From Clostridium_AT radicumherbarum (GTDB lineage Bacteria > Bacillota > Clostridia > Clostridiales > Clostridiaceae), in NCBI RefSeq assembly GCF_045310525.1, contig NZ_JBJHZY010000001.1, positions 868,001-932,000 of the forward strand: a DNA stretch of 64,000 nucleotides, written 5' to 3'. The position numbers were made by a program, and so were the translations under genes. Positions 7,938 to 16,248 of this stretch are shown one piece after another (the stretch's first letter is position 1; the number at the start of each line of letters is the position of its first letter). The notes under the pieces are model-generated. The model had not been told where the DNA came from. It made no database searches and saw nothing but the letters and a program-made list of their open reading frames with translations.

Positions 7938-9293
7938 ATGGAACAAAACACAAAGTTAAAGAAGGAATTAGGATTAGTAATAGCTACCGCGCTTGTTGCA
8001 GGAAATATTATGGGCTCAGGTATATTTATGCTTCCTGCCACCTTAGCATCAACCTCTGGACCAGGGGCAACCATTTTAGCATGGATTATAACTGGTTTAG
8101 GCTCAATCTTTTTAGCACTTTCCTTTGCAAGGTTAAGCAGAAAAATACATAAGACTGGTGGGCCTTATGAATATTCTAAATTAGCCTTCGGTGATTTCAT
8201 GGGCTTCATAAATGCTTGGCTTTATTGGAATGGCTCATGGATAGGTAATGCTGCAGTATTAATTGCTGTAACCAGCTATGCTGGAACCTTATATCCCACT
8301 ATAGGAAGCAATCATTTAGCTTCATTTCTATTTGCAAGTTTAATACTTTGGATATTTACATTAATCAATGTTATAGGGGTAAAACTAGCAGGTAAGGTTC
8401 AGACTACTATAACTATATTTGAAATTGGATTATTTTTATTTTTTATAATATCAGCTGCGCTTCACTTTAAAATAGGTAATCTTACTCCTGCATTTCCAAG
8501 TGGAAAGGGAATTAGTACATTGCCAGCCGCTGCAACGGCTACTCTTTGGGCTTTTATAGGCTTTGAAAGTTCATCCATAGCTGCTGGGGAAATCAAAAAT
8601 CCTGAGAAGAACGTAGCTAGGAGTACAATAATTGGAATTTCTATAGCAGTGGTGATGTATATGGCAATTAATATATTTGCAATGGGTGCCATGCCACAAT
8701 CTGCTTTAGCTAAAAGCAGTGCACCAATAGCAGAAATTTTGTCTCAATATTTTGGCAATGGAATAATTAAACTCATAACTGTTGGTGTTGTTATTTCTAT
8801 ATTAGGAACTACAATAGGGTGGCTGCTTTCTACAGCTAGAATAGCATATGCTGCAGGCAAAGATGGAATGTTTCCAAGCTTTTTTGCAAAGATAAGTAAA
8901 AATGGAACACCAAAGGTTTCTTTAATTGTTAGTGCAGTATTAGTAAATATACTTTTAGCTATGAATTATCAAAAGAGTTTAACAGCTGCTTTTAACTTTG
9001 TTATATTACTTGCTACATTATCATATCTGCCTGTTTATGCATTTACTGCTGCAGCCGATATGATGCTTATAGTTAAGAGAGAAAAGAACTTTAATTTTTT
9101 AAGTTTTGTAAAAAGTGCTTTTGTACCATTAGTTGGTTTTATATATGCTTGTTGGACAATTTATGGTTCAGGAGCAGAAACAGTAATGTATGGATTCTTA
9201 CTTATGTTAGCTGGCATTCCTTTCTATGTATATATGGCCTTTAAAAATAAAGAAAAAATAAACAGTATAAGAAGCTATGAAAATGCAGCTTAA
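7938..9293 (+). CDS. APC-superfamily amino acid permease, probable lysine transporter
   Basis: 451 residues with about 12 membrane helices. The N-terminal motif GLVIATALVAGNIMGSGIFMLP is the substrate-binding unwound helix 1 of APC (basic amino acid/polyamine antiporter) carriers, and GFESSSIAAGEIKNPEKNV marks helix 6. The lysine riboswitch directly upstream argues that lysine or a related basic amino acid is the substrate (as for YvsH of Bacillus). ATG 7938 follows GGAGG with nine-base spacing. A longer in-frame start at 7821 is rejected because it would place coding sequence through the riboswitch terminator. Confidence 0.88.
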   Translation: MEQNTKLKKELGLVIATALVAGNIMGSGIFMLPATLASTSGPGATILAWIITGLGSIFLALSFARLSRKIHKTGGPYEYSKLAFGDFMGFINAWLYWNGSWIGNAAVLIAVTSYAGTLYPTIGSNHLASFLFASLILWIFTLINVIGVKLAGKVQTTITIFEIGLFLFFIISAALHFKIGNLTPAFPSGKGISTLPAAATATLWAFIGFESSSIAAGEIKNPEKNVARSTIIGISIAVVMYMAINIFAMGAMPQSALAKSSAPIAEILSQYFGNGIIKLITVGVVISILGTTIGWLLSTARIAYAAGKDGMFPSFFAKISKNGTPKVSLIVSAVLVNILLAMNYQKSLTAAFNFVILLATLSYLPVYAFTAAADMMLIVKREKNFNFLSFVKSAFVPLVGFIYACWTIYGSGAETVMYGFLLMLAGIPFYVYMAFKNKEKINSIRSYENAA

Positions 9294-9297
9294 ACAT

Positions 9298-9328
9298 AAA
9301 GCAGGAGTTATTTTAAACTCCTGCTTTA
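9298..9328. terminator. Bidirectional terminator between permease and coat gene
   Basis: AAAGCAGGAGTT and AACTCCTGCTTT form a 12-bp stem with A/T-rich flanks on both sides. It serves the plus-strand permease and the minus-strand coat operon, which converge here. Confidence 0.8.
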
Positions 9329-9331
9329 AAA

Positions 9332-9604
9332 TTATGTTAATTCATTAGCCATTGCAGTTACATCAGTTTTAAGTTTTTGAACATCTGCATCTGGAGCATC
9401 CTTAGTGGTATACCATCCCTTTTGTTTCATTGCATCAAAAACCTTATATTGTGTATCTTGAACATTTCTGAAATTATTTACTAAGGTATTTCTAAGATTT
9501 TCACAGGAAGACTCAGTAATTCCAGTACTATAAGCACTGACAACTTGTTTCTCAGTTGCTAGTAAATCATGCATTAAATCCTTTTCGCTTAATTTATTAT
9601 TCAT
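9332..9604 (-). CDS. CotF-like spore coat protein
   Basis: 90 residues, all-helical. The core EKDLMHDLLATEKQVVSAYSTGITES...LRNTLVNNFRNVQDTQYKVFDAMKQKGWY is the coat-F domain pattern: a ferritin-like helical pair with QxxVFxxMxxxGWY near the end. CotF-family proteins are assembled in the spore coat from the mother cell. It lies 53 bases downstream of another small helical protein in the same direction, so the two are probably one sporulation operon. Confidence 0.8.
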   Translation of the reverse strand: MNNKLSEKDLMHDLLATEKQVVSAYSTGITESSCENLRNTLVNNFRNVQDTQYKVFDAMKQKGWYTTKDAPDADVQKLKTDVTAMANELT

Positions 9605-9657
9605 AAATTTATTCCTCCATATTAACGTTTTTCATTTTAAAAGTTATTGAAAAATAA

Positions 9658-9882
9658 TTATTGATGTGAATCTAAATATGTTTTCAAACTGTCAAAGTTC
9701 TGTTTGTGAATTCTGCTTGCTTGAGTGCATAAATTCTTAAGTGATTGATCCGTACACATTTCTGCGTATTCATTGCATTTTTTAGTAAGTAGAGCTTCAT
9801 AACCGATTTGATCTTGTATTACCTTTAAGTTATTGCTTTCAATTTGCTTATTTTGATTATTAGTTGCTGCTGTATTAGTCAT
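9658..9882 (-). CDS. Small helical protein, probable spore-coat partner
   Basis: 74 residues: a Thr/Asn/Gln-rich start, then two predicted helices (IQDQIGYEALLTKKCNEYAEMC and LKNLCTQASRIHKQNFDSLKTYL). The pattern resembles short coat-associated proteins encoded next to CotF homologues in clostridia. Three cysteines are present. It shares transcription direction and an AAAGGAGG site with the following CotF-like gene. The functional call rests mainly on context. Confidence 0.6.
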   Translation of the reverse strand: MTNTAATNNQNKQIESNNLKVIQDQIGYEALLTKKCNEYAEMCTDQSLKNLCTQASRIHKQNFDSLKTYLDSHQ

Positions 9883-10217
9883 TAATATTTCCTCCTTTAT
9901 TTATCTTAAGGCAAATTCATGCCGACAATATTATTATTTGCATATAAAACTTAATTATGTAGAAAAATTAATAAAAGTGCTTAGCTTTAACCAAGGGTTA
10001 ATGTCTTATAAGGTATTTGAAGTATAAAAATTATGAAATTATAAGGTATATTATACTGTTTTAAATAGTCATAGAAACTTAATGACTTGTTTAGAATTAT
10101 TTAATACTTGTCCTACATATAATATGTTATAATAATTTCATCAATTATATATTTGAAAGCATTATTTCTATATTACTAAATAATTGCAGTAAAATATCTA
10201 TAGGAGAGTGTAGTTAA
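9883..10217. other. Divergent intergenic region
   Basis: AT-rich region between the minus-strand coat genes and a plus-strand small membrane protein gene. A TATAAT lies near 10128 but no matching -35 at 17 bases was found. No RNA gene or convincing operator was seen. Confidence 0.3.
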
Positions 10218-10484
10218 ATGTTTTTTATAAATAGAGGTAATTCTAGCTTTTTAATATTAGCGTTAGTTATTTTGGTTTTCTTAGTTTTAATTAATTTTCT
10301 GCCATATATTTTATTAATTGGCGGTATAATGTGGATTGCTAACTATGTTTACAAGAAGTTTAAAAATAGGAATCTAAGAAAAGACCCTAAGGTAGATGTG
10401 AAAAATGGCAGTTTTGACACAAGCAAGAATGATGAGTTTAAGACTGCAAATGTAATAGATGTAGAATATACTGAAGTGAAATAA
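10218..10484 (+). CDS. Small single-pass membrane protein, unknown
   Basis: 88 residues. Residues 10-45 are strongly hydrophobic (one or two membrane helices: FLILALVILVFLVLINFLPYILLIGGIMWIANYVY). They are followed by a basic stretch and a polar, acidic cytoplasmic tail ending VIDVEYTEVK. Similar short proteins with a DVEYxEV tail are common in clostridia, but I know no function. It is monocistronic, closed by a strong terminator. Confidence 0.7.
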   Translation: MFFINRGNSSFLILALVILVFLVLINFLPYILLIGGIMWIANYVYKKFKNRNLRKDPKVDVKNGSFDTSKNDEFKTANVIDVEYTEVK

Positions 10485-10489
10485 TGTTT

Positions 10490-10522
10490 AAAAGGATAGC
10501 CATAAAGGCTATCCTTTTTTGC
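10490..10522 (+). terminator. Intrinsic terminator
   Basis: AAAAGGATAGCC and GGCTATCCTTTT pair around ATAAA, followed by a U-run, just after the 88-residue membrane protein gene. Confidence 0.85.
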
Positions 10523-10584
10523 TGCGCATTTTATATTAGAATATAAGTTATGCATTAAATTAATAAATATATAATTAAAAAAGA

Positions 10585-10625
10585 AAAGGTCACACTAAGA
10601 ATTATAAATTCTATTGTGACCTTTA
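10585..10625 (-). terminator. Terminator of the flotillin-like gene
   Basis: AAAGGTCACA and TGTGACCTTT pair, with an inner AGAATT/AATTCT extension. It lies 11 bases beyond the stop codon of the minus-strand flotillin-like gene and has T-rich sequence on the minus-strand 3' side. Confidence 0.8.
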
Positions 10626-10635
10626 ATTATTTTAA

Positions 10636-12765
10636 TTACTTTTTAGCTTCTATATTGTTTGGCTTAATATTATTTAATATCTCTTTCCTTATTTTTTGTG
10701 ACTCTGGAGAAAGCTCAGCTTCTTGATTGTTAGTTAAAGATAGTTTTTCGCTTAATAAAAGTGTTACTAGGCTTTCAAAGGCATTAGGTACACCCTTACC
10801 ATCTTCTCCAGCTGCAGAAGTTATTATAGTCTTTGGAACTATATCTACCTTTGAGGTTTTAATAGCATCTGCAAAATTATTCATTACATCCTGAACAATC
10901 TTAAATTGTGAGCCACCATAAGCATTTACTTGTTCCCTTGCTGCTATAGCCTTAGAAATACCCACTCTAGCTTCTCTATCTGCATCAGCCTCACCAACGC
11001 TCTTAATTTTGAAAGCTTCTGCCTCACCGGTCTGCTTTAAGGTATAAGCTTGAGCTTCAGCTTGTTGTTTAACTCTGTAAGCCTCAGCCTCAGCCTGTTG
11101 TTTAACCTTATAGGCATCCGCTTCAGATAATCTTTGAATCTTTTCAGCATCTTGCCTTGATTTCATAAGATCTGCCTTACCTTGGTTCTCTTGAATTCTA
11201 ATATTAATATCAGACTCAGTAAGAGAAGTCTGCTGCTTTGCTATGGCTTCAGCTTCTTTTAATTCCTTTTCCTTTTCTGCAGCCTTTTGTTGGTTTGCAT
11301 AAGTTTCAAGCTGCTCCTTTGCTATTTGTCTTGAACGAAGCTGAGTTAGAATTTGTTCGATGTTGGTATCTGTCTTTGAACTGGTTGGAGTGCCTATGAG
11401 CACTTCCTCAAGCTCTAGGTTATAATGAGAGAATTTTGCTTTCATTTCAACTGAAGATTGATTTTGTATTTCATTTCTTTGCTGAATAAGCTCAATAAGT
11501 GTCTTTGTTTGACCAATATTTTTAAAATATGCAGAAACCATTGGGTCAAGTGTCTGGTCAACAAGCATCTTAATATCACCAAATCTTTGAATAACCATAG
11601 GAGCCTTTTTATAGTCAATGTGAAATACAACTGAAAGTGGTAATGATGGTTCAAATGCATCCTTTGTAATTAGGTTAACTTCCTTAAGGTTTTCATCATA
11701 TCTATGATTTCCACTTTGATTACTTATCCATTTAAGGATTACATTTGTGGTAGGGACTTGAATAATGCTTCCTGCATAGGTGTTAAATGCGTATTTACCA
11801 GGCATTAATGGATCACTCCATACACCTCTGTAGCCCTTTTGAACTAACTCTCCATGCTTATAGTCATCTCCTGAACTATCTGTACCCTTAGCCCCTGTGT
11901 AAGAAACAACTACTCCAACATATCCTACTGGAATAACAGTCTTTTTAATAAATTCAACAGTAGCAAAAAGCCTGTTTATAAAGTAGGTACCATCAGCTAG
12001 TACTTGATATTGTCGACCTCTATAACCACCAGCTCTTAAGAATTTTTCTGGGTCTTGGAAGTTATTATGGTAATTTTCATCTGAATGTTCATCACCAACT
12101 GTAGGTGAAATAATGTTATCCTTACCGAGGGAAGGACCATCGTGAACAGTAACTATACCAACTAAGTCTGTTTCACCTTGAATAACTATTGGTTCAAAGC
12201 CATTTCGTTCTCTTATTTTCTGGGCCATTTCCATAATTGCCCTTTGTTCCGCATCATTGCCCATTGGAAGGTAATAGGTTTTGTTTTCTGTAATTATTAT
12301 AAATTGTGCAAGGTTAAAGGCATAGGTACCTTCACGGATTATACCTCTTTGAGGACCCTTTTGACCTCCATTTTCAATAAAGGCCGTAACATTTTGGAAG
12401 TTGTTACATTCAGGTACAAGCTTACCTAAAGTCTGAATAGGCTCTAGTGGCTTGCCATCCCTTGCAAATACATAGGCAATTTTACCTTGAGGTATAGTAA
12501 CTAAAGGAACTTTGTGAACTTTATAAATAAGCGGACTTAAAAAATGGATACCACCTCTGACTACTACTGGTTGATAACCAGCTTCGCCCTTTAAAGCGAT
12601 GATCTGCTCCTTTAAGGACCCCTTACTTGACCACCATTTCTCAATAATAGCAACCTTATCATTTGGGATGATTTTAATACCAACCACCCAAAGTATAATA
12701 AGAAAAGCTATAATTATTATGCCAATCCTAATGAGCAAGGCTATTAATTCTGGACTTAAACTCAT
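10636..12765 (-). CDS. Flotillin-like SPFH-domain membrane protein
   Basis: About 709 residues. Residues 8-30 are a membrane anchor (IALLIRIGIIIIAFLIILWVV). SPFH/band-7 sequence follows, including VGYVGVVVSYTGAKG, LMPGKYAFNTYAGSIIQVPTTN and PLSVVFHIDYKKAPMVIQRFG. A long coiled coil of EAxAxKxQAEA repeats occupies roughly residues 460-610, the flotillin C-terminal signature. Such proteins oligomerise into membrane scaffolds. The ATG encoding MSLSPEL follows GGGGGT with seven-base spacing; an upstream in-frame ATG at 12780 lacks a good site. It is longer than typical flotillins (about 500) because of duplicated N-terminal band-7-like material. It is monocistronic. Confidence 0.85.
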   Translation of the reverse strand: MSLSPELIALLIRIGIIIIAFLIILWVVGIKIIPNDKVAIIEKWWSSKGSLKEQIIALKGEAGYQPVVVRGGIHFLSPLIYKVHKVPLVTIPQGKIAYVFARDGKPLEPIQTLGKLVPECNNFQNVTAFIENGGQKGPQRGIIREGTYAFNLAQFIIITENKTYYLPMGNDAEQRAIMEMAQKIRERNGFEPIVIQGETDLVGIVTVHDGPSLGKDNIISPTVGDEHSDENYHNNFQDPEKFLRAGGYRGRQYQVLADGTYFINRLFATVEFIKKTVIPVGYVGVVVSYTGAKGTDSSGDDYKHGELVQKGYRGVWSDPLMPGKYAFNTYAGSIIQVPTTNVILKWISNQSGNHRYDENLKEVNLITKDAFEPSLPLSVVFHIDYKKAPMVIQRFGDIKMLVDQTLDPMVSAYFKNIGQTKTLIELIQQRNEIQNQSSVEMKAKFSHYNLELEEVLIGTPTSSKTDTNIEQILTQLRSRQIAKEQLETYANQQKAAEKEKELKEAEAIAKQQTSLTESDINIRIQENQGKADLMKSRQDAEKIQRLSEADAYKVKQQAEAEAYRVKQQAEAQAYTLKQTGEAEAFKIKSVGEADADREARVGISKAIAAREQVNAYGGSQFKIVQDVMNNFADAIKTSKVDIVPKTIITSAAGEDGKGVPNAFESLVTLLLSEKLSLTNNQEAELSPESQKIRKEILNNIKPNNIEAKK

Positions 12766-12954
12766 AGTTTTTACCCCCATCCATATTTTATTTTAATATT
12801 CATTGTACATTTATTATTATATAATATGGTATTTAATAACTCAATAACCGTTTTAGATTAAGATTTGATATGCTGGTTAGATTTTATTATAACTTACTAA
12901 TTTATCGCAGATTATCATAAAATTGCTTCATAAATCGCAAGGGGGTAAAATCAA

Positions 12955-12990
12955 AAATGTGATTAAAAGCTGATGCTTTTAATCACATTT
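12955..12990 (-). terminator. Terminator of the hemerythrin gene
   Basis: AAATGTGATTAAAAGC and GCTTTTAATCACATTT form a 16-bp perfect stem with a four-base loop, followed on the minus strand by TTTGATTTTA. Confidence 0.85.
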
Positions 12991-12992
12991 CT

Positions 12993-13406
12993 TTATGCTA
13001 TTCCATTTTCGTTGAAGAAGGACTTATAGGACATATCTGTTTTTAAAATATGTCCTACAATCCAATCGAGGATAAAGGCAAGTATATTTGTCATAACAAG
13101 TTTTTGCTTGGTTTCTGCATCTATTTTTTCTAGTCTTAAAATTTCATTAATAAAGTTTTCATGTTCTTTTTTATGATTTGAAAAGTCAGCATAGTTAATT
13201 TTCATCATAAGCTTTTCTTCATAATCAAAGTGATATAGTGTATAGTTTTTTAATTCAATAAAAGTATTCATTATTTCATCATAATGATCATATCCGTCGT
13301 TTACCGCTAAAATAGAAGAAACTTTTTCTGCTAAATAAAATAGTTGTCTGTGCTGATTATCAATTTCAGCTACGTTTACACTAAACTTATCATTCCATTT
13401 TATCAT
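12993..13406 (-). CDS. Bacteriohemerythrin
   Basis: 137 residues, the standard size of a single-domain bacteriohemerythrin. All di-iron ligands are in place: H19 (DNQHRQLF), H59 and E63 (HFDYEE), H78 and H82 (HKKEH), H119 and D124 (HILKTD). The protein reversibly binds O2 at a non-haem di-iron centre. In anaerobes it is thought to scavenge or sense oxygen or iron in the cytoplasm. The start follows GGGGGTGG, and the gene is a single-gene unit with its own terminator. Confidence 0.95.
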   Translation of the reverse strand: MIKWNDKFSVNVAEIDNQHRQLFYLAEKVSSILAVNDGYDHYDEIMNTFIELKNYTLYHFDYEEKLMMKINYADFSNHKKEHENFINEILRLEKIDAETKQKLVMTNILAFILDWIVGHILKTDMSYKSFFNENGIA

Positions 13407-13565
13407 GAAACCACCCCCAATTTATTACATAATTATACCATAAGAGTACAGCAATATAACGTAATATGTAGAAGGATTAAAAGAAATTTCATATCATGTC
13501 ATATTTTCAAGTGAATTCATAATGATTTTACTGTAAATGATATTAACTTAATTGTAAGAAAAAAA

Positions 13566-13592
13566 GCACAACCATTTCGTTGTGCATTTTTT
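13566..13592 (-). terminator. Terminator of the sigI-rsgI operon
   Basis: GCACAAC and GTTGTGC pair around CATTTC, with A-run and T-run on either side, just past the rsgI stop codon on the minus strand. Confidence 0.8.
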
Positions 13593-13607
13593 AATGTTTT
13601 GATCTAT

Positions 13608-14432
13608 TTAATTTTGATCATTGTTATTACCGTTATGCTTATTGTCATTTTGGTTATTCTTGTTACTTGAATTAGAGTTGGAAACTTCTTTTGAATTAAT
13701 ATTTTTATTCTTATTTTTATTACTATTACCGTTATTATTGTTATTATTGTTATTATTTTGTTTGTTTGTATCACGGTCTTTATTATTACCATTTCCATTT
13801 TGATTGTTTTCAGTTTCCTTGAATTTTGGTTTCTTCTGATCTGAATTTTGGGATTTATCATTTGTTTTATTAATACTGCTTGTGGTAATGTTTAGTTTTA
13901 TGTTATCAGACTTTGCTTTTTCCTCAAATTGTGAAATATTAAAATCATTAATAGACCTGCTGCTATCAATGTCTATATTTACTGTATTAGCATTATTGCT
14001 TTTATCTCCATTGATAAAGTTGTCTTTTTTAGCTTGAAGAACTAAAGTGTTAAGTCCATCATTTAAAGATTTATTTTGTACCTTAAGTTCTGAAAGTACC
14101 TTTTTTCCATCCTCGTTTAAGGGAGTTGCCTTAATTATTCTATTCCATCTATTTAGGTCTAATTTAATTGAAGGATTTATATCTACGACTACAGAAGCTA
14201 CTGGAGTATAATAGGCGTAAGCTGTGCTGCTGCACAAAACTATAAATGTAAGTGTAGCGGCGGTAATTGCATATTTATAGAAGGGGATATCCTTAACTAT
14301 CTGGCCAGTATAAACTTCCCCAACTTTTGGAGGGGTTTTACTAATCTTAAGTTTTAAAAACTCCCCTGAGCTTGTCATAACACAAGCATGATTTTTATTA
14401 AGCTGCATAACGATACCTGTATTGCTACTCAT
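13608..14432 (-). CDS. rsgI: RsgI-family anti-sigma factor
   Basis: About 274 residues. Residues 1-45 form the cytoplasmic RsgI N-domain (GIVMQLNKNHACVMTSSGEFLKL...PKVGEVY) that holds SigI. A single membrane helix follows at about 55-75. Next comes the periplasmic-side RsgI-middle domain (ASVVVDINPSIKLDLNRWNRI), then a long, disordered Asn/Lys/Ser tail. No carbohydrate-binding or enzymatic sensor domain follows, unlike cellulolytic clostridia. ATG 14432 is preferred over GTG 14441, which overlaps the AGGTAGGTG site. Its 5' end overlaps sigI, so the two are coupled. It tethers and regulates SigI, probably through intramembrane proteolysis. Confidence 0.88.
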   Translation of the reverse strand: MSSNTGIVMQLNKNHACVMTSSGEFLKLKISKTPPKVGEVYTGQIVKDIPFYKYAITAATLTFIVLCSSTAYAYYTPVASVVVDINPSIKLDLNRWNRIIKATPLNEDGKKVLSELKVQNKSLNDGLNTLVLQAKKDNFINGDKSNNANTVNIDIDSSRSINDFNISQFEEKAKSDNIKLNITTSSINKTNDKSQNSDQKKPKFKETENNQNGNGNNKDRDTNKQNNNNNNNNNGNSNKNKNKNINSKEVSNSNSSNKNNQNDNKHNGNNNDQN

Positions 14433-15108
14433 TTCTTTCACCTACCTTTATATTTAAATAGGACTTTATGTAAGGATAATCATTACTGGAGAGTATTAGG
14501 ATTAGAATTAAAATATATCTTCTCCACTTTTCAATAAGCTTTCTATTACTACCTGTAAGAAGTATTATTTCTTTAACGGGCAGAAGCTTCTTATTCTTAA
14601 TATAGTCTAAAATATGCTGTTCATTAACACATTTAAAAGCTATATTAAGTAGAGAATCTCTCGTATCTTTATGTGATGGAGAAGATTTTATTAAAGTACT
14701 AAAATCAAGCTTATATTCAGTTAGCTCCTTAGAGAATAAAGTTATTTCTTCGGATCTTCTCATATTTTCAGAATCTATATTATATTGAGTCATAGAGTTT
14801 TTATTATCTATAAAATCTTTAGTCTCATCATCTTCGTCAAAAACAACATAGGGAACCTTACTTGCCTTTCTAAAGTAATCAATTAATGCATTTTTAATAA
14901 GTACCTTGGCATAACTATAAAAGTTTCCCTTATTTTCATCATAGGTATTACAGGCGTTGTTAAAGGCTATTAGAGAGATAGAGAGTTCATCATCATTTTC
15001 AAAATACAGCTTTCTCTTACATATATTGTAGGTAGTATTATATATGAAAGCTTTACTCTGGGCTATAAATTCATCTCTGTTATTTTGAGATAGCTGCACT
15101 AATTCCAT
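14425..15108 (-). CDS. sigI: Alternative sigma factor SigI
   Basis: 227 residues. The sigma-70 region 2 pattern typical of SigI is visible (NDDELSISLIAFNNACNTYDENKGNFYSYAKVLIKNALIDYFRKA), and the C-terminal SigI-type domain contains VKEIILLTGSNRKLIEKWRRYIL. SigI directs heat-shock or cell-wall/polysaccharide-sensing regulons under control of membrane-bound RsgI, which is encoded immediately downstream with overlap. Start ATG 15108 follows AGAGGTG. SigI operons are often autoregulated; no SigI promoter was identified here. Confidence 0.9.
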   Translation of the reverse strand: MELVQLSQNNRDEFIAQSKAFIYNTTYNICKRKLYFENDDELSISLIAFNNACNTYDENKGNFYSYAKVLIKNALIDYFRKASKVPYVVFDEDDETKDFIDNKNSMTQYNIDSENMRRSEEITLFSKELTEYKLDFSTLIKSSPSHKDTRDSLLNIAFKCVNEQHILDYIKNKKLLPVKEIILLTGSNRKLIEKWRRYILILILILSSNDYPYIKSYLNIKVGERNE

Positions 15109-15278
15109 TAAATCACCTCTCTCTGAAACATATACGTATAATTGTTTATATTTAATAGGGTATCACATAAATTGTTATTTGAAAATTGTTAATGATTTCT
15201 ACATAGAAGGTAATGAAATTTAATAAAGAAGGATGAAATTACAGAAGATTTAGTTTTCACAATTTTTGAAAATATTTC

Positions 15279-15307
15279 TTGACACATTTTAAAATTTATA
15301 ATAATAT
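15279..15307 (+). promoter_or_regulatory. Consensus-like sigma-A promoter for a candidate sRNA
   Basis: TTGACA at 15279-15284 and TAATAT at 15302-15307 with exact 17-base spacing. No coding gene begins within the next 350 bases; instead a terminator lies about 100 bases downstream, suggesting a short untranslated transcript. Confidence 0.65.
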
Positions 15308-15313
15308 ATATAT

Positions 15314-15418
15314 GTAAGCTGTTATTAAGCTTAAAATTGGTGTTTATTTATTAAATGAATGTGAATTTGAATGTGCAAAACCAAGAGCCCATCTGGAAAC
15401 AGATGGGCTTTTAGTACA
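15314..15418 (+). ncRNA. Candidate small RNA with intrinsic terminator
   Basis: The stretch from just after a TTGACA-17-TAATAT promoter to the terminator AAGAGCCCATCTG-GAAA-CAGATGGGCTTTT (15382-15413) would give a transcript of about 100 bases. A second hairpin, AAGCTGTTATTAAGCTT, lies at its 5' end. No open reading frame with a ribosome site is inside. It does not match any RNA family I recognise. It could also be a leader whose terminator is read through into the 15676 gene. Confidence 0.5.
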
Positions 15419-15675
15419 CTTTAAATATTATATCTATATAATAGAAATTCAGAATAAAAGTGAGTTTATATATAAGATAAAAGCAGTTTTCATTGCTTTC
15501 TTTTTTTATTAACAAGAATTTAATTTAACCTTTTGTATAATACTTTTAAAAATAGTAAAAATATGGTACAATATGAGTACTGTTATTAAATAACTATTAA
15601 AATAAAGAAAATATAGAATATTCGGTAATATATTTTTTATGAAAAATTATTATGGTTTTGAGGGAAGTAAATAAA

Positions 15676-16218
15676 ATGAGAAATATTTTAATTGTTGAGG
15701 AAGGTAGACAAGCTTCTGGGGAAAAACTTCTTGGTGAGATAAAAAAGATAATAAATTGCCCTATAGGTGGCTATTGTATTCATATTAAAAGGGATGAAGA
15801 AAATAATAAAATTAGAGAGTTTGATTTAGTATCCCTATACAGTAACGAAAAAGGGAACATTTTTTACAAAACAAATGATGCTGCAGGTACAGCTAAGTTT
15901 AATATAGAGGTTTTTAACACTAAGGGAGTGGAATTTTTACAAGAAAGTTTAAATCATGGAGAAGTATTGATTTTTAATGAAATCGGTTATTTGGAATCAA
16001 AGGCAGAAAAGTTTACAAGGGAAGTAATCAAGGCATTAAATAGTGAAAAGGTAGTTATTGCACTGCTTAAAAAAGTGAACTGCGATTATATCAATTATAT
16101 AGCTGCAAGAAAAGATGTAAACATTTTTAATGTTTCAGAAGATAATAAGATTTATGCAAAGGAAGGTATAATTAAATTATTAAAAGAATGGGAAATACCA
16201 ATTAAAAATAATGCTTAA
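15676..16218 (+). CDS. THEP1-like NTPase homologue with degenerate nucleotide-binding motifs
   Basis: 180 residues from ATG 15676 (site GAGGGAAG upstream); an earlier ATG at 15652 lacks a site. The overall pattern follows NTPase_1/THEP1 proteins: N-terminal P-loop region, GGYCIHIKRDEENNKIREFDLV like the GFYTxExRExGxRxGF block, then LIFNEIGYLESKAEKFTREVIKAL like the IDEIGxMExxSxxF Walker B block. The motifs are broken: the P-loop reads GRQASGEK, where GxxxxGK[ST] is expected, and Walker B has N101 in place of Asp. It probably binds nucleotide poorly or not at all. It is 31 bases upstream of dsdA, likely co-transcribed. Confidence 0.6.
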   Translation: MRNILIVEEGRQASGEKLLGEIKKIINCPIGGYCIHIKRDEENNKIREFDLVSLYSNEKGNIFYKTNDAAGTAKFNIEVFNTKGVEFLQESLNHGEVLIFNEIGYLESKAEKFTREVIKALNSEKVVIALLKKVNCDYINYIAARKDVNIFNVSEDNKIYAKEGIIKLLKEWEIPIKNNA

Positions 16219-16248
16219 CATTTAATAAAGAATGAGGTGCTGCTAAAA

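Noticed and set aside
13608..13803. Low-complexity Asn/Lys region as possible sequence error or foreign DNA
   Set aside because: The frame is continuous through triplet repeats, and such tails occur in RsgI proteins; no break in reading frame is seen.
15481..15508. AAAGCA/TGCTTT hairpin followed by a T-run
   Set aside because: Only six base pairs with an eight-base loop; too weak to call a terminator, and no gene ends nearby.
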